Source: Ruminococcaceae bacterium HV4-5-B5C (GTDB lineage Bacteria; Bacillota; Clostridia; Oscillospirales; Acutalibacteraceae). From it: DNA of 64,000 bases. The position numbers were made by a program, and so were the translations under genes. Numbering within the stretch: position 1 is the first letter of the stretch; every line of letters starts with the position of its first letter. Shown here piece by piece: positions 1 through 7,776 of this stretch. The stretch is taken from positions 1-64,000 of the forward strand of contig FXYJ02000009.1 in the NCBI GenBank assembly GCA_900184925.1, read 5' to 3'. The notes below the pieces were generated by a model that was given only the letters and a program-made list of their open reading frames with translations, searched no databases and was not told where the DNA came from.

Positions 1-83
1 GCATATGCACGCAGATGATGCTTGTGCAGCAGCCTCATCAGCCTTCCTAATTTTTCATATAGCTCTGTATTCGTCTCATTCAT
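1..83 (-). CDS. MarR-like regulator, N-terminal fragment (cut by window edge)
   Basis: Reading leftwards from an ATG at 83, 27 codons stay open to the window edge and give a protein starting MNETNTELYEKLGRLMRLLH. A strong ribosome-binding site (AAGGAGG) lies about 8 bases upstream. The helix resembles the first helix of MarR regulators, including the complete MarR-type gene at 775 in this window. A consensus promoter with three copies of one operator sits directly upstream, as expected for an autoregulated repressor. Only the first helix is visible, so the family call is an inference; the start and promoter are seen directly. Confidence 0.6.
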   Translation of the reverse strand, partial: MNETNTELYEKLGRLMRLLHKHHLRAY

Positions 84-122
84 CAAGAATACCTCCTTAT
101 ATTTTCTGCAGGTTCCTGTTCT

Positions 123-191
123 ACAGGTACCGTATGCAGATATTATAACGGTACCTGTAGATAATGTCAAGACTTTATTTACAGGTACCGT
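123..191 (-). promoter_or_regulatory. Consensus promoter with three operator copies
   Basis: On the minus strand TTGACA (170-165) and TATAAT (147-142) are separated by exactly 17 bases, a perfect sigma-A promoter. The 11-mer ACAGGTACCGT occurs at 123-133 and 181-191, and its reverse complement at 148-158, the last lying inside the promoter spacer. Each copy contains the palindrome GGTACC. Binding there should block RNA polymerase, consistent with repression by the MarR-like protein encoded just downstream. Confidence 0.8.
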
Positions 192-682
192 AAATATTTT
201 TATGCCGACTTTTGATTTCCAAATCAAGCGAGGGAATCCTCATTCCCAACCGATATTTTAAGAATGTTCCTTAGAAGATAGCGTTAAACTACAAGGTTTT
301 TCAGAATGTGAAAATGCCTATCGGTATGTGAACCCTTCGTAAACGCCTATATGGTATTAATAGATGAAAAAGCGCTGGGAGGCTGATGTGTTGCATCAGC
401 CTCCCAGTCTGTCATGACTTTCCTTACTCTTATCGGTTCTCATTTCTCTACTTAAGCAAGATTATCTATCCCAAAAACAACTCTGAACCGAAATTCTTTA
501 GGCTCGTACGCAGAATCCATTGGAGGTTCTGGCCTCTTTATGTTTTTTATAGCGGACTCGTAACTTCTCCCCATTTCCACTGTTATCTTACTTTGAAACA
601 ATGCTTGGCTTGCTGGTTTGCTTTTGTTTAGTGCCTATTTACTGCCTCAATTGATATAGTGGAAATCTCTTTCAAAAATATG
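192..682. other. Gene-poor AT-rich stretch, possible decayed DNA
   Basis: Apart from the hairpin at 366-407, I see no convincing gene. A short minus-strand open frame of about 40 codons lies at roughly 465-590 (it begins MGRSYESAIKNIKRPEPP), but it has only a weak ribosome-binding site and no recognised family. The stretch may be the remnant of a lost gene. Confidence 0.4.
366..407 (-). terminator. Strong hairpin with minus-strand U-tract
   Basis: A perfect 14-bp inverted repeat (CTGGGAGGCTGATG at 375-388 and its complement at 394-407) with a 5-base loop is followed on the minus strand by CGCTTTTTC. This is the form of an intrinsic terminator for leftward transcription. No convincing minus-strand gene lies immediately to its right, so the gene it once served may be decayed. 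Confidence 0.6.
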
Positions 683-755
683 TTTAGGCTCCTAAATTAA
701 TTGTTGACATTCTTATAGTGAAGTGATATGCTATGAACAATTTAGGGGCCTAAAT
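683..755 (+). promoter_or_regulatory. MarR-gene promoter flanked by paired operators
   Basis: TTGACA (704-709), a 17-base spacer and TATGCT (727-732) form a good sigma-A promoter. It is bracketed by two nearly identical palindromes, TTTAGG-N2-CCTAAAT at 683-697 and 741-755: one just upstream of the -35 box, the other downstream of the -10 box over the start of transcription. This layout is typical of autorepression by a dimeric MarR protein. Confidence 0.8.
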
Positions 756-774
756 AAATTAGGAGGCGCTTATT

Positions 775-1341
775 ATGGAACAAAATCATTCCGTGGATCT
801 ATATACGGCTCTTCATCGGCTTGGGCGTCAGCTTCACCGAAACGCTCACCGACTGGGGCACAAGGAAGGTCATTACCAAGAGCAGTCCCGTCTGCTCCTG
901 CTGATTGCGGAAAATGATGGGGTGATTCAGCGAGATTTGGCCATCGAAATGGATGTCCGCCCATCCAGCATGACAGAAATGCTTGTTAAAATGGAACAGT
1001 TAGGGCTCATTCGTCGAGAGCAAGATGAAAAAGACCAGCGTGTAATGCATATTTTTCTCACGGAAAAAGGAAAGGCTGTTGCGGAGGAATCCAAAACAAC
1101 AAATGCTCAGTTAACCGAAAAACTCTTTGAGGGACTTAATACAGAAGAAATTGACGAAATGCTGCGTTTAACGGAAAAACTCGCAGCTTATCTAGACGCC
1201 ATGGATTCTTCCGCTTGTGAAGACGGCCCAATGCACGGGCATCATCATGGGTTTGGCGAACACCATGGCGGTAATGGTTTCCATCATCATAACTGGGACC
1301 ATCATAAACACGAAGATTTTGACGATAGAAGATTTTTCTGA
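775..1341 (+). CDS. MarR-family regulator with His-rich C-terminal tail
   Basis: 188 aa. The ATG is preceded by AGGAGG (760-765). Residues about 10-140 form a MarR winged helix; the recognition region includes IQRDLAIEMDVRPSSMTEML, followed by a wing around residues 80-100. MarR proteins are dimeric DNA-binding repressors that respond to small ligands. Unusually, the last 40 residues hold about 12 histidines in HGHHH, EHH, FHHH and DHHKH clusters mixed with Gly and Asp, which suggests metal binding; this is an inference. The gene sits between palindromic operators (probable autoregulation) and a DtxR/MntR-like regulator gene 120 bases downstream in the same direction. Confidence 0.85.
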   Translation: MEQNHSVDLYTALHRLGRQLHRNAHRLGHKEGHYQEQSRLLLLIAENDGVIQRDLAIEMDVRPSSMTEMLVKMEQLGLIRREQDEKDQRVMHIFLTEKGKAVAEESKTTNAQLTEKLFEGLNTEEIDEMLRLTEKLAAYLDAMDSSACEDGPMHGHHHGFGEHHGGNGFHHHNWDHHKHEDFDDRRFF

Positions 1342-1461
1342 ATTCAAACACAACTGTCAAAGTTGCTATCTAAAAAGGGTGGGGCCATCACAGGAGCAAT
1401 GAAGCAGAACGGCATCACACCGCAGCTTTTGCAGGACAGCAGACTATGGGGCGGTGATAAT

Positions 1462-1869
1462 ATGAACCAAAATGAACTTTCTTTCTCTAATCTGACTTAT
1501 CTCGAAGCTATCTATCGTTTGTACCGCTATAACAGAAGCGTACATCCGGTCGACATGGCAAACGACCTTCAAGTTTCAAAGCCCAGTGTTACCAGGGCTA
1601 TCAGGCTTCTGACTGACCAAGGGCTGATTCAAAAAGGTGCTTGCGGAGAAATTGTAATGACGAAGCAAGGGATTTCCGTTGCTGAGGCCCTGTGCGAGAG
1701 ATGCAAAGTGTTGAAAGCGTTTTTGGAACAAACTATTGGATTTACTTCACAACCATCTTACAGGGAATTAGTTAAGCTGTCATATTCTATGAATAAAGAA
1801 ACCGTTCACGCAATACAAAGTTACCTGAAAAAGACAAACGCTGATTCTTCTGCTCCAGTGGTCTCATAG
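1462..1869 (+). CDS. DtxR/MntR-like metal-dependent regulator
   Basis: 135 aa. The N-terminal part (LTYLEAIYRLYRYNRSVHPVDMANDLQVSKPSVTRAI...) matches the winged helix of DtxR/MntR repressors: LEAIYRL, then the VSKPSVTRA recognition helix. The remaining half corresponds to the helical dimerisation domain, and there is no SH3 domain, so the size resembles MntR (about 140 aa). The start at 1462 has GGCGGTGA upstream. An in-frame ATG at 1399 would add 21 residues but its AGGAG is too close. DtxR-family proteins repress metal uptake or efflux genes when loaded with Fe or Mn; no target gene is adjacent, so the metal is unknown. A terminator follows at 1960. Confidence 0.75.
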   Translation: MNQNELSFSNLTYLEAIYRLYRYNRSVHPVDMANDLQVSKPSVTRAIRLLTDQGLIQKGACGEIVMTKQGISVAEALCERCKVLKAFLEQTIGFTSQPSYRELVKLSYSMNKETVHAIQSYLKKTNADSSAPVVS

Positions 1870-1959
1870 GTCACGCCACAATCAGTAGCTCTGAACAATT
1901 TGATCTCGCTATCATTTGAAATTTCCGCAAAGAATATAGATTGTATTTGACATAAAAGA

Positions 1960-1993
1960 GTCAGCAACTGTGTATGTTGCTGACTTCTTTTTG
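1960..1993 (+). terminator. Intrinsic terminator after the DtxR-like gene
   Basis: GTCAGCAAC (1960-1968) pairs with GTTGCTGAC (1976-1984) and is followed by TTCTTTTT. It ends the marR-dtxR transcript and separates it from the convergent AraC gene. Confidence 0.85.
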
Positions 1994-2058
1994 TCTGATT
2001 ATCTGATTATCAAATTGACACATAGGACACTCGTATTTCATCCCCTTTTTGTCTCTGA

Positions 2059-2913
2059 TTACGCAGATCTCCTATAGAATGAAGGTGCTTGTCCCATATG
2101 TTTCTTAAAAATACGGCAGAAATAGCTCACATCATCAAACCCAACCGATAACGCAATATCGGTTATACTGTTTTTGTTTTGCTTTAGGAGAATAGCCGCT
2201 TTTTCAACGCGAAACAAATTCAAATATTCCGTAAAACTTTTTCCGGTCATCTGTTTGAAACAGGCACAGAAATATCCCTTTGACATTCCCGAGAGCTTAG
2301 CTGCATAGGAAAGCTTGATTTCGCTCTCATAATTCATTTCAATGTATTCCAAAACGCGTTGAAAACCTGCGCGGGATTTTCCTAACTGCTCCGCAGTCCT
2401 TTTTGAAAGAGATTTTGCAACCTCACTTACAAACAATTCAGAGATGATACGGTATATCAAGGAAAGCAGTTGAAGCTCATAGCCGTTCGGTTTTTCTTCG
2501 TATTCGGTAATCATGCGTCTTAGTGTCTTTTTAATATTTTCACTTTCGATTTTGTTATGAAATAAAATCATATTTTGCTTGATCGGCGAGATATATTTCT
2601 CGTTGCAAACCGGAATAGTACATAAATCCAACAGATTCAAATCGATTTTTATGATAAAAAGTTCCGTCGATTCAGACAACAGGTCACTGTTATGAATCTC
2701 ATTGTTATTAATTAGAATAACGCTCTCAGGAGTAACAGCGTAATGATTGCGTCCGCAGTAGATCATAGCTCCGCCTTTTTCAAAATAAAAGAACTGAAGC
2801 AGATTATTGTGCAGATGTTTCTCAAATAGCTGTTCATTCTTTTCATGATGGCGTTTCACAACAGAAATCGGGAACGGCTTACCATTCAGAAGTTTGAACG
2901 ATTCGTCATTCAT
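2059..2913 (-). CDS. AraC-family transcriptional regulator
   Basis: 284 aa. Residues about 20-110 form a cupin-like sensor domain (FYFEKGG, VTPESVILINNNEIHNS). Residues about 185-284 form the double helix-turn-helix typical of AraC/XylS, with LSYAAKLSGMSKGYFCACFK as first HTH and ITDIALSVGFDDVSYFCRIFKK as second, ending QAPSFYRR. The domain order fits ligand-controlled activators. It is divergent from the MFS gene at 3137, with 223 bases and a palindrome between them, so it probably controls that transporter pair. The ligand is unknown. Confidence 0.9.
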   Translation of the reverse strand: MNDESFKLLNGKPFPISVVKRHHEKNEQLFEKHLHNNLLQFFYFEKGGAMIYCGRNHYAVTPESVILINNNEIHNSDLLSESTELFIIKIDLNLLDLCTIPVCNEKYISPIKQNMILFHNKIESENIKKTLRRMITEYEEKPNGYELQLLSLIYRIISELFVSEVAKSLSKRTAEQLGKSRAGFQRVLEYIEMNYESEIKLSYAAKLSGMSKGYFCACFKQMTGKSFTEYLNLFRVEKAAILLKQNKNSITDIALSVGFDDVSYFCRIFKKHMGQAPSFYRRSA

Positions 2914-2960
2914 ATTATTCCTCCGATCTTATGAATATAGTGCAGTTTTGTGAACTTAGT

Positions 2961-2977
2961 CCAAGCAAAAAGCTTGG
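2961..2977. promoter_or_regulatory. Palindrome between AraC and MFS genes
   Basis: CCAAGC-AAAAA-GCTTGG is a perfect 6-bp inverted repeat in the divergent AraC/MFS intergenic region. It is a plausible operator for either gene, although AraC proteins more often bind direct repeats. Confidence 0.4.
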
Positions 2978-3136
2978 TAATCGTATATGATAAATCGTGA
3001 AAACAATGTTCACATCTTCAATTATAAATGCTGCTTGGAGTATTTTCAATCCTATCTGTTGTTTTGTATATGTGAATATCGTCCAAATAGAGTTGGTGAT
3101 ACAAGCAATTGCGGCGCTATAAAAAGGAGCAATATA

Positions 3137-4549
3137 ATGGATCTAGTTAATAGCAAACGTCCTGGAATCGGATATATTCCTGTAATATTTGTACTTTGCC
3201 TGACCACTTTAATGTCTTCGATTGATACCAGTATCGTCAACATAGGGCTTCGGACGATTGAAGAAGCGTTGAAGACTGATTTTTCAAGTGTCCAATGGGT
3301 CATCCTCAGCTATATGCTTGCGGTAACGTCTCTTATCGTAGGCATTGGACGGATTGGGGATATCTTTGGCAAAAAGAAACTATTTATATTTGGAATAGCA
3401 CTATTTACCGTTACCTCATTTTTATGTGGCGTATCTGTTTCTATTTATGAATTGATCGTGTTTCGCGCATTTCAGGGAATCGGAGCGGCAACGTTAATTG
3501 CACTGTCCTTCGCTATCGTGGGAGACCTCGTACCGAAAGAAAAGGTTGTGGACGGTATGGCCGCCATTACTGCCACAATGCCGATCGGTTTCGCCCTTGG
3601 TCCTTCCATAGGCGGTTTATTAATCAGCGCCTTTGGCTGGCAATCCATTTTCTTCTTGAACGTACCATTGGGTATAATCGCCTTTTTTATGGCGCTTAGA
3701 TTTCCACCTATCCCGATTTCTGAAAAAGTGCAAAAGTTTGACATTTGGGGCATGCTTATTTTGGCTGCGACTCTGATGGCTTATGTTCTGAGTGTTACTC
3801 TTTCCGAAAATCTGGGAGCAAGCGGAATTGTTCTTGCTTTGATAGCTGGCACAATAGTCGGTGTTGCAGCCTTTATTCTTGTGGAAAAGAAAACGAAAGT
3901 TCCTCTTATCCATTTGGAAATGTTTAAAGACGCTGTTTTCAGTGTGAGTTTGGTTATCAGCGTGTTACTTTATGCAAGTACCAACGGATTTAATACGATC
4001 TTTCCCTTCTTTTTGGAGCAGGCAAGAAATTTTACCGCATTCACGGCTGGGATATTGATGATGGCCGGTCCTCTTGGATGTGCTGCTTTTACGCCCGTTG
4101 CGAACACGATGGCAAAACGGCTCGGAAACACGAAAACCATGATTTTTGGAATTCTGATTTTAGGAATTGGCATATTTATCATGTCTAAATTCGGAGTATC
4201 GACAAGCATCATTACAATAGCGATTACTGTGCTTTTATGGAACGGCGGCCTGGCTTTTTTCCAAGCACCGAACAATGCTTTTATTATGTCGTTAGCAAAG
4301 CCGGAACAACGGGGACTGATATCAGGGCTTCTCAATCTTGCACGCACAATTGGACAGACTACCGGGATAGCGGCGCTCGGCGCTCTTTTCTATGTATTTA
4401 CACGCACGAAATCCATTGTAACTGCGAGTTCTCAGAGCATAGTGAATGGAATGCGTAGTACATTTCTCGTTACGGTATTGATTGTGACCTGTGCTTTTCT
4501 GCTTGGTATGGCCGTGTATAAACCATGGAAGAAGGAGACAACCCTGTGA
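3137..4549 (+). CDS. MFS drug-efflux transporter, DHA2 (14-TM) type
   Basis: 470 aa integral membrane protein with about 14 hydrophobic segments. The first helix carries the DHA2 signature (LTTLMSSIDTSIVNIGLRTI), followed by the MFS loop GRIGDIFGKKKLF and the proline/glycine-rich motif C region GFALGPSIGGLL. This family exports drugs or organic cations using the proton gradient. The start was placed at 3137 because AAAGGAGC lies 6 bases upstream; the open frame extends upstream to 2987 without a good site. It is followed after 23 bases by a second MFS gene, so they likely form an operon under the divergent AraC regulator. Substrate unknown. Confidence 0.88.
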   Translation: MDLVNSKRPGIGYIPVIFVLCLTTLMSSIDTSIVNIGLRTIEEALKTDFSSVQWVILSYMLAVTSLIVGIGRIGDIFGKKKLFIFGIALFTVTSFLCGVSVSIYELIVFRAFQGIGAATLIALSFAIVGDLVPKEKVVDGMAAITATMPIGFALGPSIGGLLISAFGWQSIFFLNVPLGIIAFFMALRFPPIPISEKVQKFDIWGMLILAATLMAYVLSVTLSENLGASGIVLALIAGTIVGVAAFILVEKKTKVPLIHLEMFKDAVFSVSLVISVLLYASTNGFNTIFPFFLEQARNFTAFTAGILMMAGPLGCAAFTPVANTMAKRLGNTKTMIFGILILGIGIFIMSKFGVSTSIITIAITVLLWNGGLAFFQAPNNAFIMSLAKPEQRGLISGLLNLARTIGQTTGIAALGALFYVFTRTKSIVTASSQSIVNGMRSTFLVTVLIVTCAFLLGMAVYKPWKKETTL

Positions 4550-4572
4550 AATCAGAAAGGATCTAAAACGAC

Positions 4573-5796
4573 ATGTTACATAAAAGAACTTCCAGTTCCA
4601 TATTACACAGACATTCTCTTTCAATTTACATGGCTGTGCGGCTTTCCATCATGTTCACGACCCAGATGGTGAGCGTTGCCGTAGGATGGCAGATTTATGC
4701 GCTTACCAAATCTGCTTTTTATCTTGGGCTTGTGGGTCTCGTACAGTTTGTACCTATGGTTCTTCTGACGCTCGTCGTGGGAATGATCGCGGATCGTTTC
4801 AACCGCAAAGCAATTATTTGTTTGAGCGAAGTAGCGCAGGCTGTCGTTTTTGCTTTCCTGGCGCTGGGCAATTTCATTTCAAGTGAAACAATCCTGATTG
4901 CGGTCTTCTTACTTGGTGTTTTTAACGCATTCCAAGGCCCGGCGCTCCAATCTTTGCTGCCCAATATTGTCCCTAAGGAAGACTTTGCGCGTGCCGCCGC
5001 CAGTTCAACCTCAGCAAGCCAGGTGGCCATGGTGGCGGGTCCGGCAGTTGGAGGGGTACTTTATGCTTTTGGTCCGATAACTGTTTACCTGATTGCCGGC
5101 TTTTGCTCGTTGCTCTCTGCAATTCTAGTTTTGTTTATTTACGTCATGAACAAGCAAATTATATCACGCGAACCCGTTACGTTAAGATCCCTTCTGTCCG
5201 GCATTCGTTTCATCAAGAGCAAACCCGTTGTGCTGGGGGCGATCCTGCTCGACCTCTTTGCCGTGCTGTTCGGCGGAGCGACAGCGTTATTGCCTATCTA
5301 TGCGGAGAATATCCTTCATGTGGGTTCTGCAGGTCTGGGAATACTTCGTTCAGCCCCCGCAATCGGAGCGGTCATTATCTCTCTCATTTTGTCGCGTCGG
5401 CCGTTTCAGCACAATGTGGGACACATATTGTTCGCATCCGTTTCATGCTTTGGGATTGCCACAATTATTTTCGCTGTTTCGAAGTCATTTCTGCTTTCGT
5501 TTTTCATTCTCATATTACTTGGCTGTTCTGACGGAATCAGTGTTGTAATACGCGCGACACTCGTCCAGATCGAAACACCAAATGCCATGCTGGGCCGCGT
5601 CAACTCTGTCAGACAGCTTTTTACCGGGACCTCAAATCAGCTAGGAGAATTTGAGTCAGGAATTACTGCAAACTGGTTCGGTGCGGTGCCTTCCGTGCTT
5701 ATCGGGGGCATTGGTACACTCCTGATTGTGCTCTTATGGTTCCGGCTTTTTCCTTCGCTTTATCAAGTTGATCAATTTGACAGTAACAGTCACTGA
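4573..5796 (+). CDS. MFS transporter, EntS/MFS_3-like
   Basis: 407 aa with about 12 membrane helices. The sequence MVSVAVGWQIYALTKSAFYLG near the N-terminus, ADRFNRK in the first cytoplasmic loop and the run FNAFQGPALQSLLPNIVPKE are typical of the EntS-like MFS_3 group, whose members export siderophores or hydrophobic compounds. It lies 23 bases after the DHA2 transporter and probably shares its transcript. The substrate cannot be read from the sequence. Confidence 0.85.
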   Translation: MLHKRTSSSILHRHSLSIYMAVRLSIMFTTQMVSVAVGWQIYALTKSAFYLGLVGLVQFVPMVLLTLVVGMIADRFNRKAIICLSEVAQAVVFAFLALGNFISSETILIAVFLLGVFNAFQGPALQSLLPNIVPKEDFARAAASSTSASQVAMVAGPAVGGVLYAFGPITVYLIAGFCSLLSAILVLFIYVMNKQIISREPVTLRSLLSGIRFIKSKPVVLGAILLDLFAVLFGGATALLPIYAENILHVGSAGLGILRSAPAIGAVIISLILSRRPFQHNVGHILFASVSCFGIATIIFAVSKSFLLSFFILILLGCSDGISVVIRATLVQIETPNAMLGRVNSVRQLFTGTSNQLGEFESGITANWFGAVPSVLIGGIGTLLIVLLWFRLFPSLYQVDQFDSNSH

Positions 5797-5826
5797 AGTG
5801 CAGTTTACCAAAGAAAGATGCAAATG

Positions 5827-5858
5827 TATTTATGATATCCGTATAGGAGCTTTGTAAT
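5827..5858 (+). repeat. Direct repeat, left copy (flanks MFS gene)
   Basis: A stretch centred on GATATCCGTATAGGAGCTTT (from 5834) recurs nearly unchanged at 7126-7157. The two copies lie 1299 bases apart and bracket the MFS gene 5912-7096. They differ at about six of 32 positions. Confidence 0.7.
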
Positions 5859-5911
5859 TGGCGCCATTATACTCTCTTTGAGAATTCAATTTAAAAATCG
5901 GGAGGGAAAAT

Positions 5912-7096
5912 ATGAAGATCAAAAACAGGCAATTCTCCAAATCACTTTTAATTTTTTTAACAGCTGTATGTGCTATCGGAGTAGCCAACTTATATTATGA
6001 TCAGGTTTTACTTATTAATATTGCGAGGTACTTTTCGGTCTCCATAGCCACCTCCGGGCTGTTGGTCACAGCAATTCAAATAGGCTACACCCTTGGCTTG
6101 TTCCTGCTAGTACCACTCGGAGATAGATTCAGCCGAAGGACCCTCATTTTATCCGGCCTTGTCCTTGCAGTAGCTTTTAATTTCCTAATCACTATTACAT
6201 CATCGTTTTATCTGTTGGCGGTAATTGATTTCCTTTTGGGATTATCTTCGGTTTTTGCCCAAGTGATCGTTCCATTTGTTTCCTCACATACACCAGCCGA
6301 AACAAGGAGCGTTAGAGTTGGTTATTTATTGACTGGAATTTTTCTTGGTGTTCTATTTGGCAGAGTGTTTGGAGGGTTCATCGGACAATTTTGGGGATGG
6401 AAAGCAGTACACGGAATTGCGGCCATCATTTTGTTGATAGCCACAATCTATTTATATTTTGCCCTACCGGACGATCAAACAGAGAAAGAGAAATCATATA
6501 AAAAAATTATGAGCTCTTTGCTTCCTCTGTTAAAGCAGGAAAAGACATTAAGAGAAACTATCGTTTTCGGTACGTCTGCCTTTTGCGCATTCAACATTTT
6601 TTGGGTTTCATTATCTTTCATATTAGGGAATGCTCCTTACCATTATGGAAGTGCCGTTGTCGGCGCTTTTGGATTTATAGGAATTGCGGGGACATTGGCG
6701 GCAGGTTTTTCTGGAAAATTGGCAGACAGTAAAAAAGTTGATCTGTGGAATATTCTTGCGCTTTCAATTATGTTAATCTCTTTTCTTGTTCTAGGCATCG
6801 GTTGGAATCAGATAATCGTGCTCATTCTCGTTACATTTATTTTGGATGTTGGTTCAAGAATGAACACCACGATTAATCAGGGACGTAATTACAGATTAAA
6901 TCCACAGAACCATAGTAGGTATAGTTCTCTTTATATGGTGTTTTATTACTTGGGAGGGGCTTTAGGCTCGCTAATCGGAGCAAATACCTATCATGCATTT
7001 GGAGTGACAGGAATCGTATTAGTAAGTTGCGTCATCTTTTGTGCGGTCTATATCTATTTTTTGATATCCCGAATTTATGCTCGTAAAAGCACATGA
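5912..7096 (+). CDS. MFS transporter, DHA1-like (12 TM)
   Basis: 394 aa, about 12 hydrophobic segments. MFS motif A is visible as PLGDRFSRRTLI after the second helix, and a motif-C-like GRVFGGFIGQFWGWK follows helix 5. GGGAGG precedes the ATG. The overall form (ANLYYDQVLLINIARYF at the start) resembles YnfM/arabinose-efflux-type permeases; the substrate is unknown. The gene stands apart from the upstream MFS pair (115-base gap) and is bracketed by the 32-bp direct repeat, which suggests it arrived or was duplicated as a unit. Confidence 0.85.
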   Translation: MKIKNRQFSKSLLIFLTAVCAIGVANLYYDQVLLINIARYFSVSIATSGLLVTAIQIGYTLGLFLLVPLGDRFSRRTLILSGLVLAVAFNFLITITSSFYLLAVIDFLLGLSSVFAQVIVPFVSSHTPAETRSVRVGYLLTGIFLGVLFGRVFGGFIGQFWGWKAVHGIAAIILLIATIYLYFALPDDQTEKEKSYKKIMSSLLPLLKQEKTLRETIVFGTSAFCAFNIFWVSLSFILGNAPYHYGSAVVGAFGFIGIAGTLAAGFSGKLADSKKVDLWNILALSIMLISFLVLGIGWNQIIVLILVTFILDVGSRMNTTINQGRNYRLNPQNHSRYSSLYMVFYYLGGALGSLIGANTYHAFGVTGIVLVSCVIFCAVYIYFLISRIYARKST

Positions 7097-7125
7097 AACA
7101 TGTCGTCTTTTTTTAGAGGAAACCA

Positions 7126-7157
7126 TATTTAAGATATTTGTATAGGAGCTTTATAAT
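7126..7157 (+). repeat. Direct repeat, right copy, before the riboswitch
   Basis: Second copy of the repeat at 5827. Its end TTTATAAT contains a good -10 hexamer (TATAAT, 7152-7157) directly in front of the riboswitch, so the repeat probably carries the riboswitch promoter. The left copy has TTTGTAAT at the same place. Confidence 0.65.
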
Positions 7158-7164
7158 AACTATC

Positions 7165-7240
7165 TTTTGGCAAACCCGTCGAAAGACGTGGGACGCAAAG
7201 CCACGGGTCTACGGTTCTTGAACTATGACCGCCGGGTTGC
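7165..7240 (+). ncRNA. Cyclic di-GMP-I (GEMM-I) riboswitch
   Basis: The conserved GEMM-I elements appear in order: GGCAAACC, a P2 stem capped by GAAA (CGTC-GAAA-GACG), the core TGGGACGCAAAGCC, a second stem, and a closing ACCGCCGGGTTGC that pairs back to GGCAAACCC. This aptamer class binds cyclic di-GMP and usually controls motility, adhesion or secretion genes. Here the next open frames are a 21-codon peptide at 7435 and the sigma-like gene at 7777, with no standard target adjacent. The call rests on motif recognition; a covariance-model scan would confirm it. Confidence 0.9.
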
Positions 7241-7282
7241 AGTAAAGAGACCAGAACCCGTGTGTTCTGGTCTCTTTACTGC
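7239..7282 (+). terminator. 19-bp perfect hairpin, riboswitch expression platform
   Basis: GCAGTAAAGAGACCAGAAC (7239-7257) pairs perfectly with 7264-7282 around a 6-base loop. Its first bases overlap the last bases of the c-di-GMP aptamer, so ligand binding and this hairpin could compete. It is unusual that the stem is followed by TGTTTAACTG rather than a clear T-run, so termination may be weak or the hairpin may act differently. Confidence 0.6.
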
Positions 7283-7776
7283 TGTTTAACTGTTAGAGCA
7301 AGTCATTCGAAAATAAAAACAATATTTTGAAATATAATCAAAGCCGCCGCTTCCTTTTTCAAAAAATCGAGATAGCGGAGGGTGTAATAGTTGTGCCCTT
7401 TTTTCCACTGGCGGCTTTGGGATAGGAGACTTTTATGCACCAGAAGTCGCCGCTTCCTGTATGGGAGGAACCGTTACCTTGCCGTAACGGTTTAGTTTAG
7501 CTGACAGCCTAAATCCTCACAATTACAAAAAAGTCGAAAAAACAGCCAAGGGTAAATACTGCGCTCATTTTTCATTTAACACCTTGCGGGGACCTCCCTG
7601 CACAGGTGCTTTTTTGTCCACTCTTGCAGAATCTCAGGGCAAGCCCAACCATTTCGGGTCAGCCTGGTCCAAAGTCAGTGTTAGACCTGTGTATCACATT
7701 TTTCCCGGTTGCCGTTCCCCGCCATTCTCCGTTCGTCAACCATCAACCCAAGGTCAAAACGAACGGAGGTAACATA
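7283..7776 (+). other. Long leader region with small hairpins, no recognised gene
   Basis: About 490 bases between the riboswitch hairpin and the sigma-like gene. Seen here: the 13-base motif GCCGCCGCTTCCT (from 7343) and its near copy GTCGCCGCTTCCT around 7446; a perfect hairpin AACCGTTAC/GTAACGGTT (7469-7492); a weak hairpin ending in TTTTTT near 7600-7616. The stretch looks like a mobile-element leader. Confidence 0.4.
7435..7500 (+). CDS. Candidate 21-aa leader peptide
   Basis: ATG at 7435 with TAGGAGA about 7 bases upstream opens a 21-codon frame (MHQKSPLPVWEEPLPCRNGLV). A perfect 9-bp hairpin (7469-7492) overlaps its 3' half, as in translation-coupled attenuators. There is no homology evidence; it may be fortuitous. 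Confidence 0.3.
   Translation: MHQKSPLPVWEEPLPCRNGLV

Noticed and set aside
22..261. 79-codon plus-strand frame
   Set aside because: It runs across the minus-strand promoter, its three operators and the MarR-like start; no ribosome-binding site and no protein-like composition.
7469..7492. Hairpin considered as an intrinsic terminator
   Set aside because: It is followed by TAGTTTAGCTG, without a proper T-run; kept only as a possible attenuator element.
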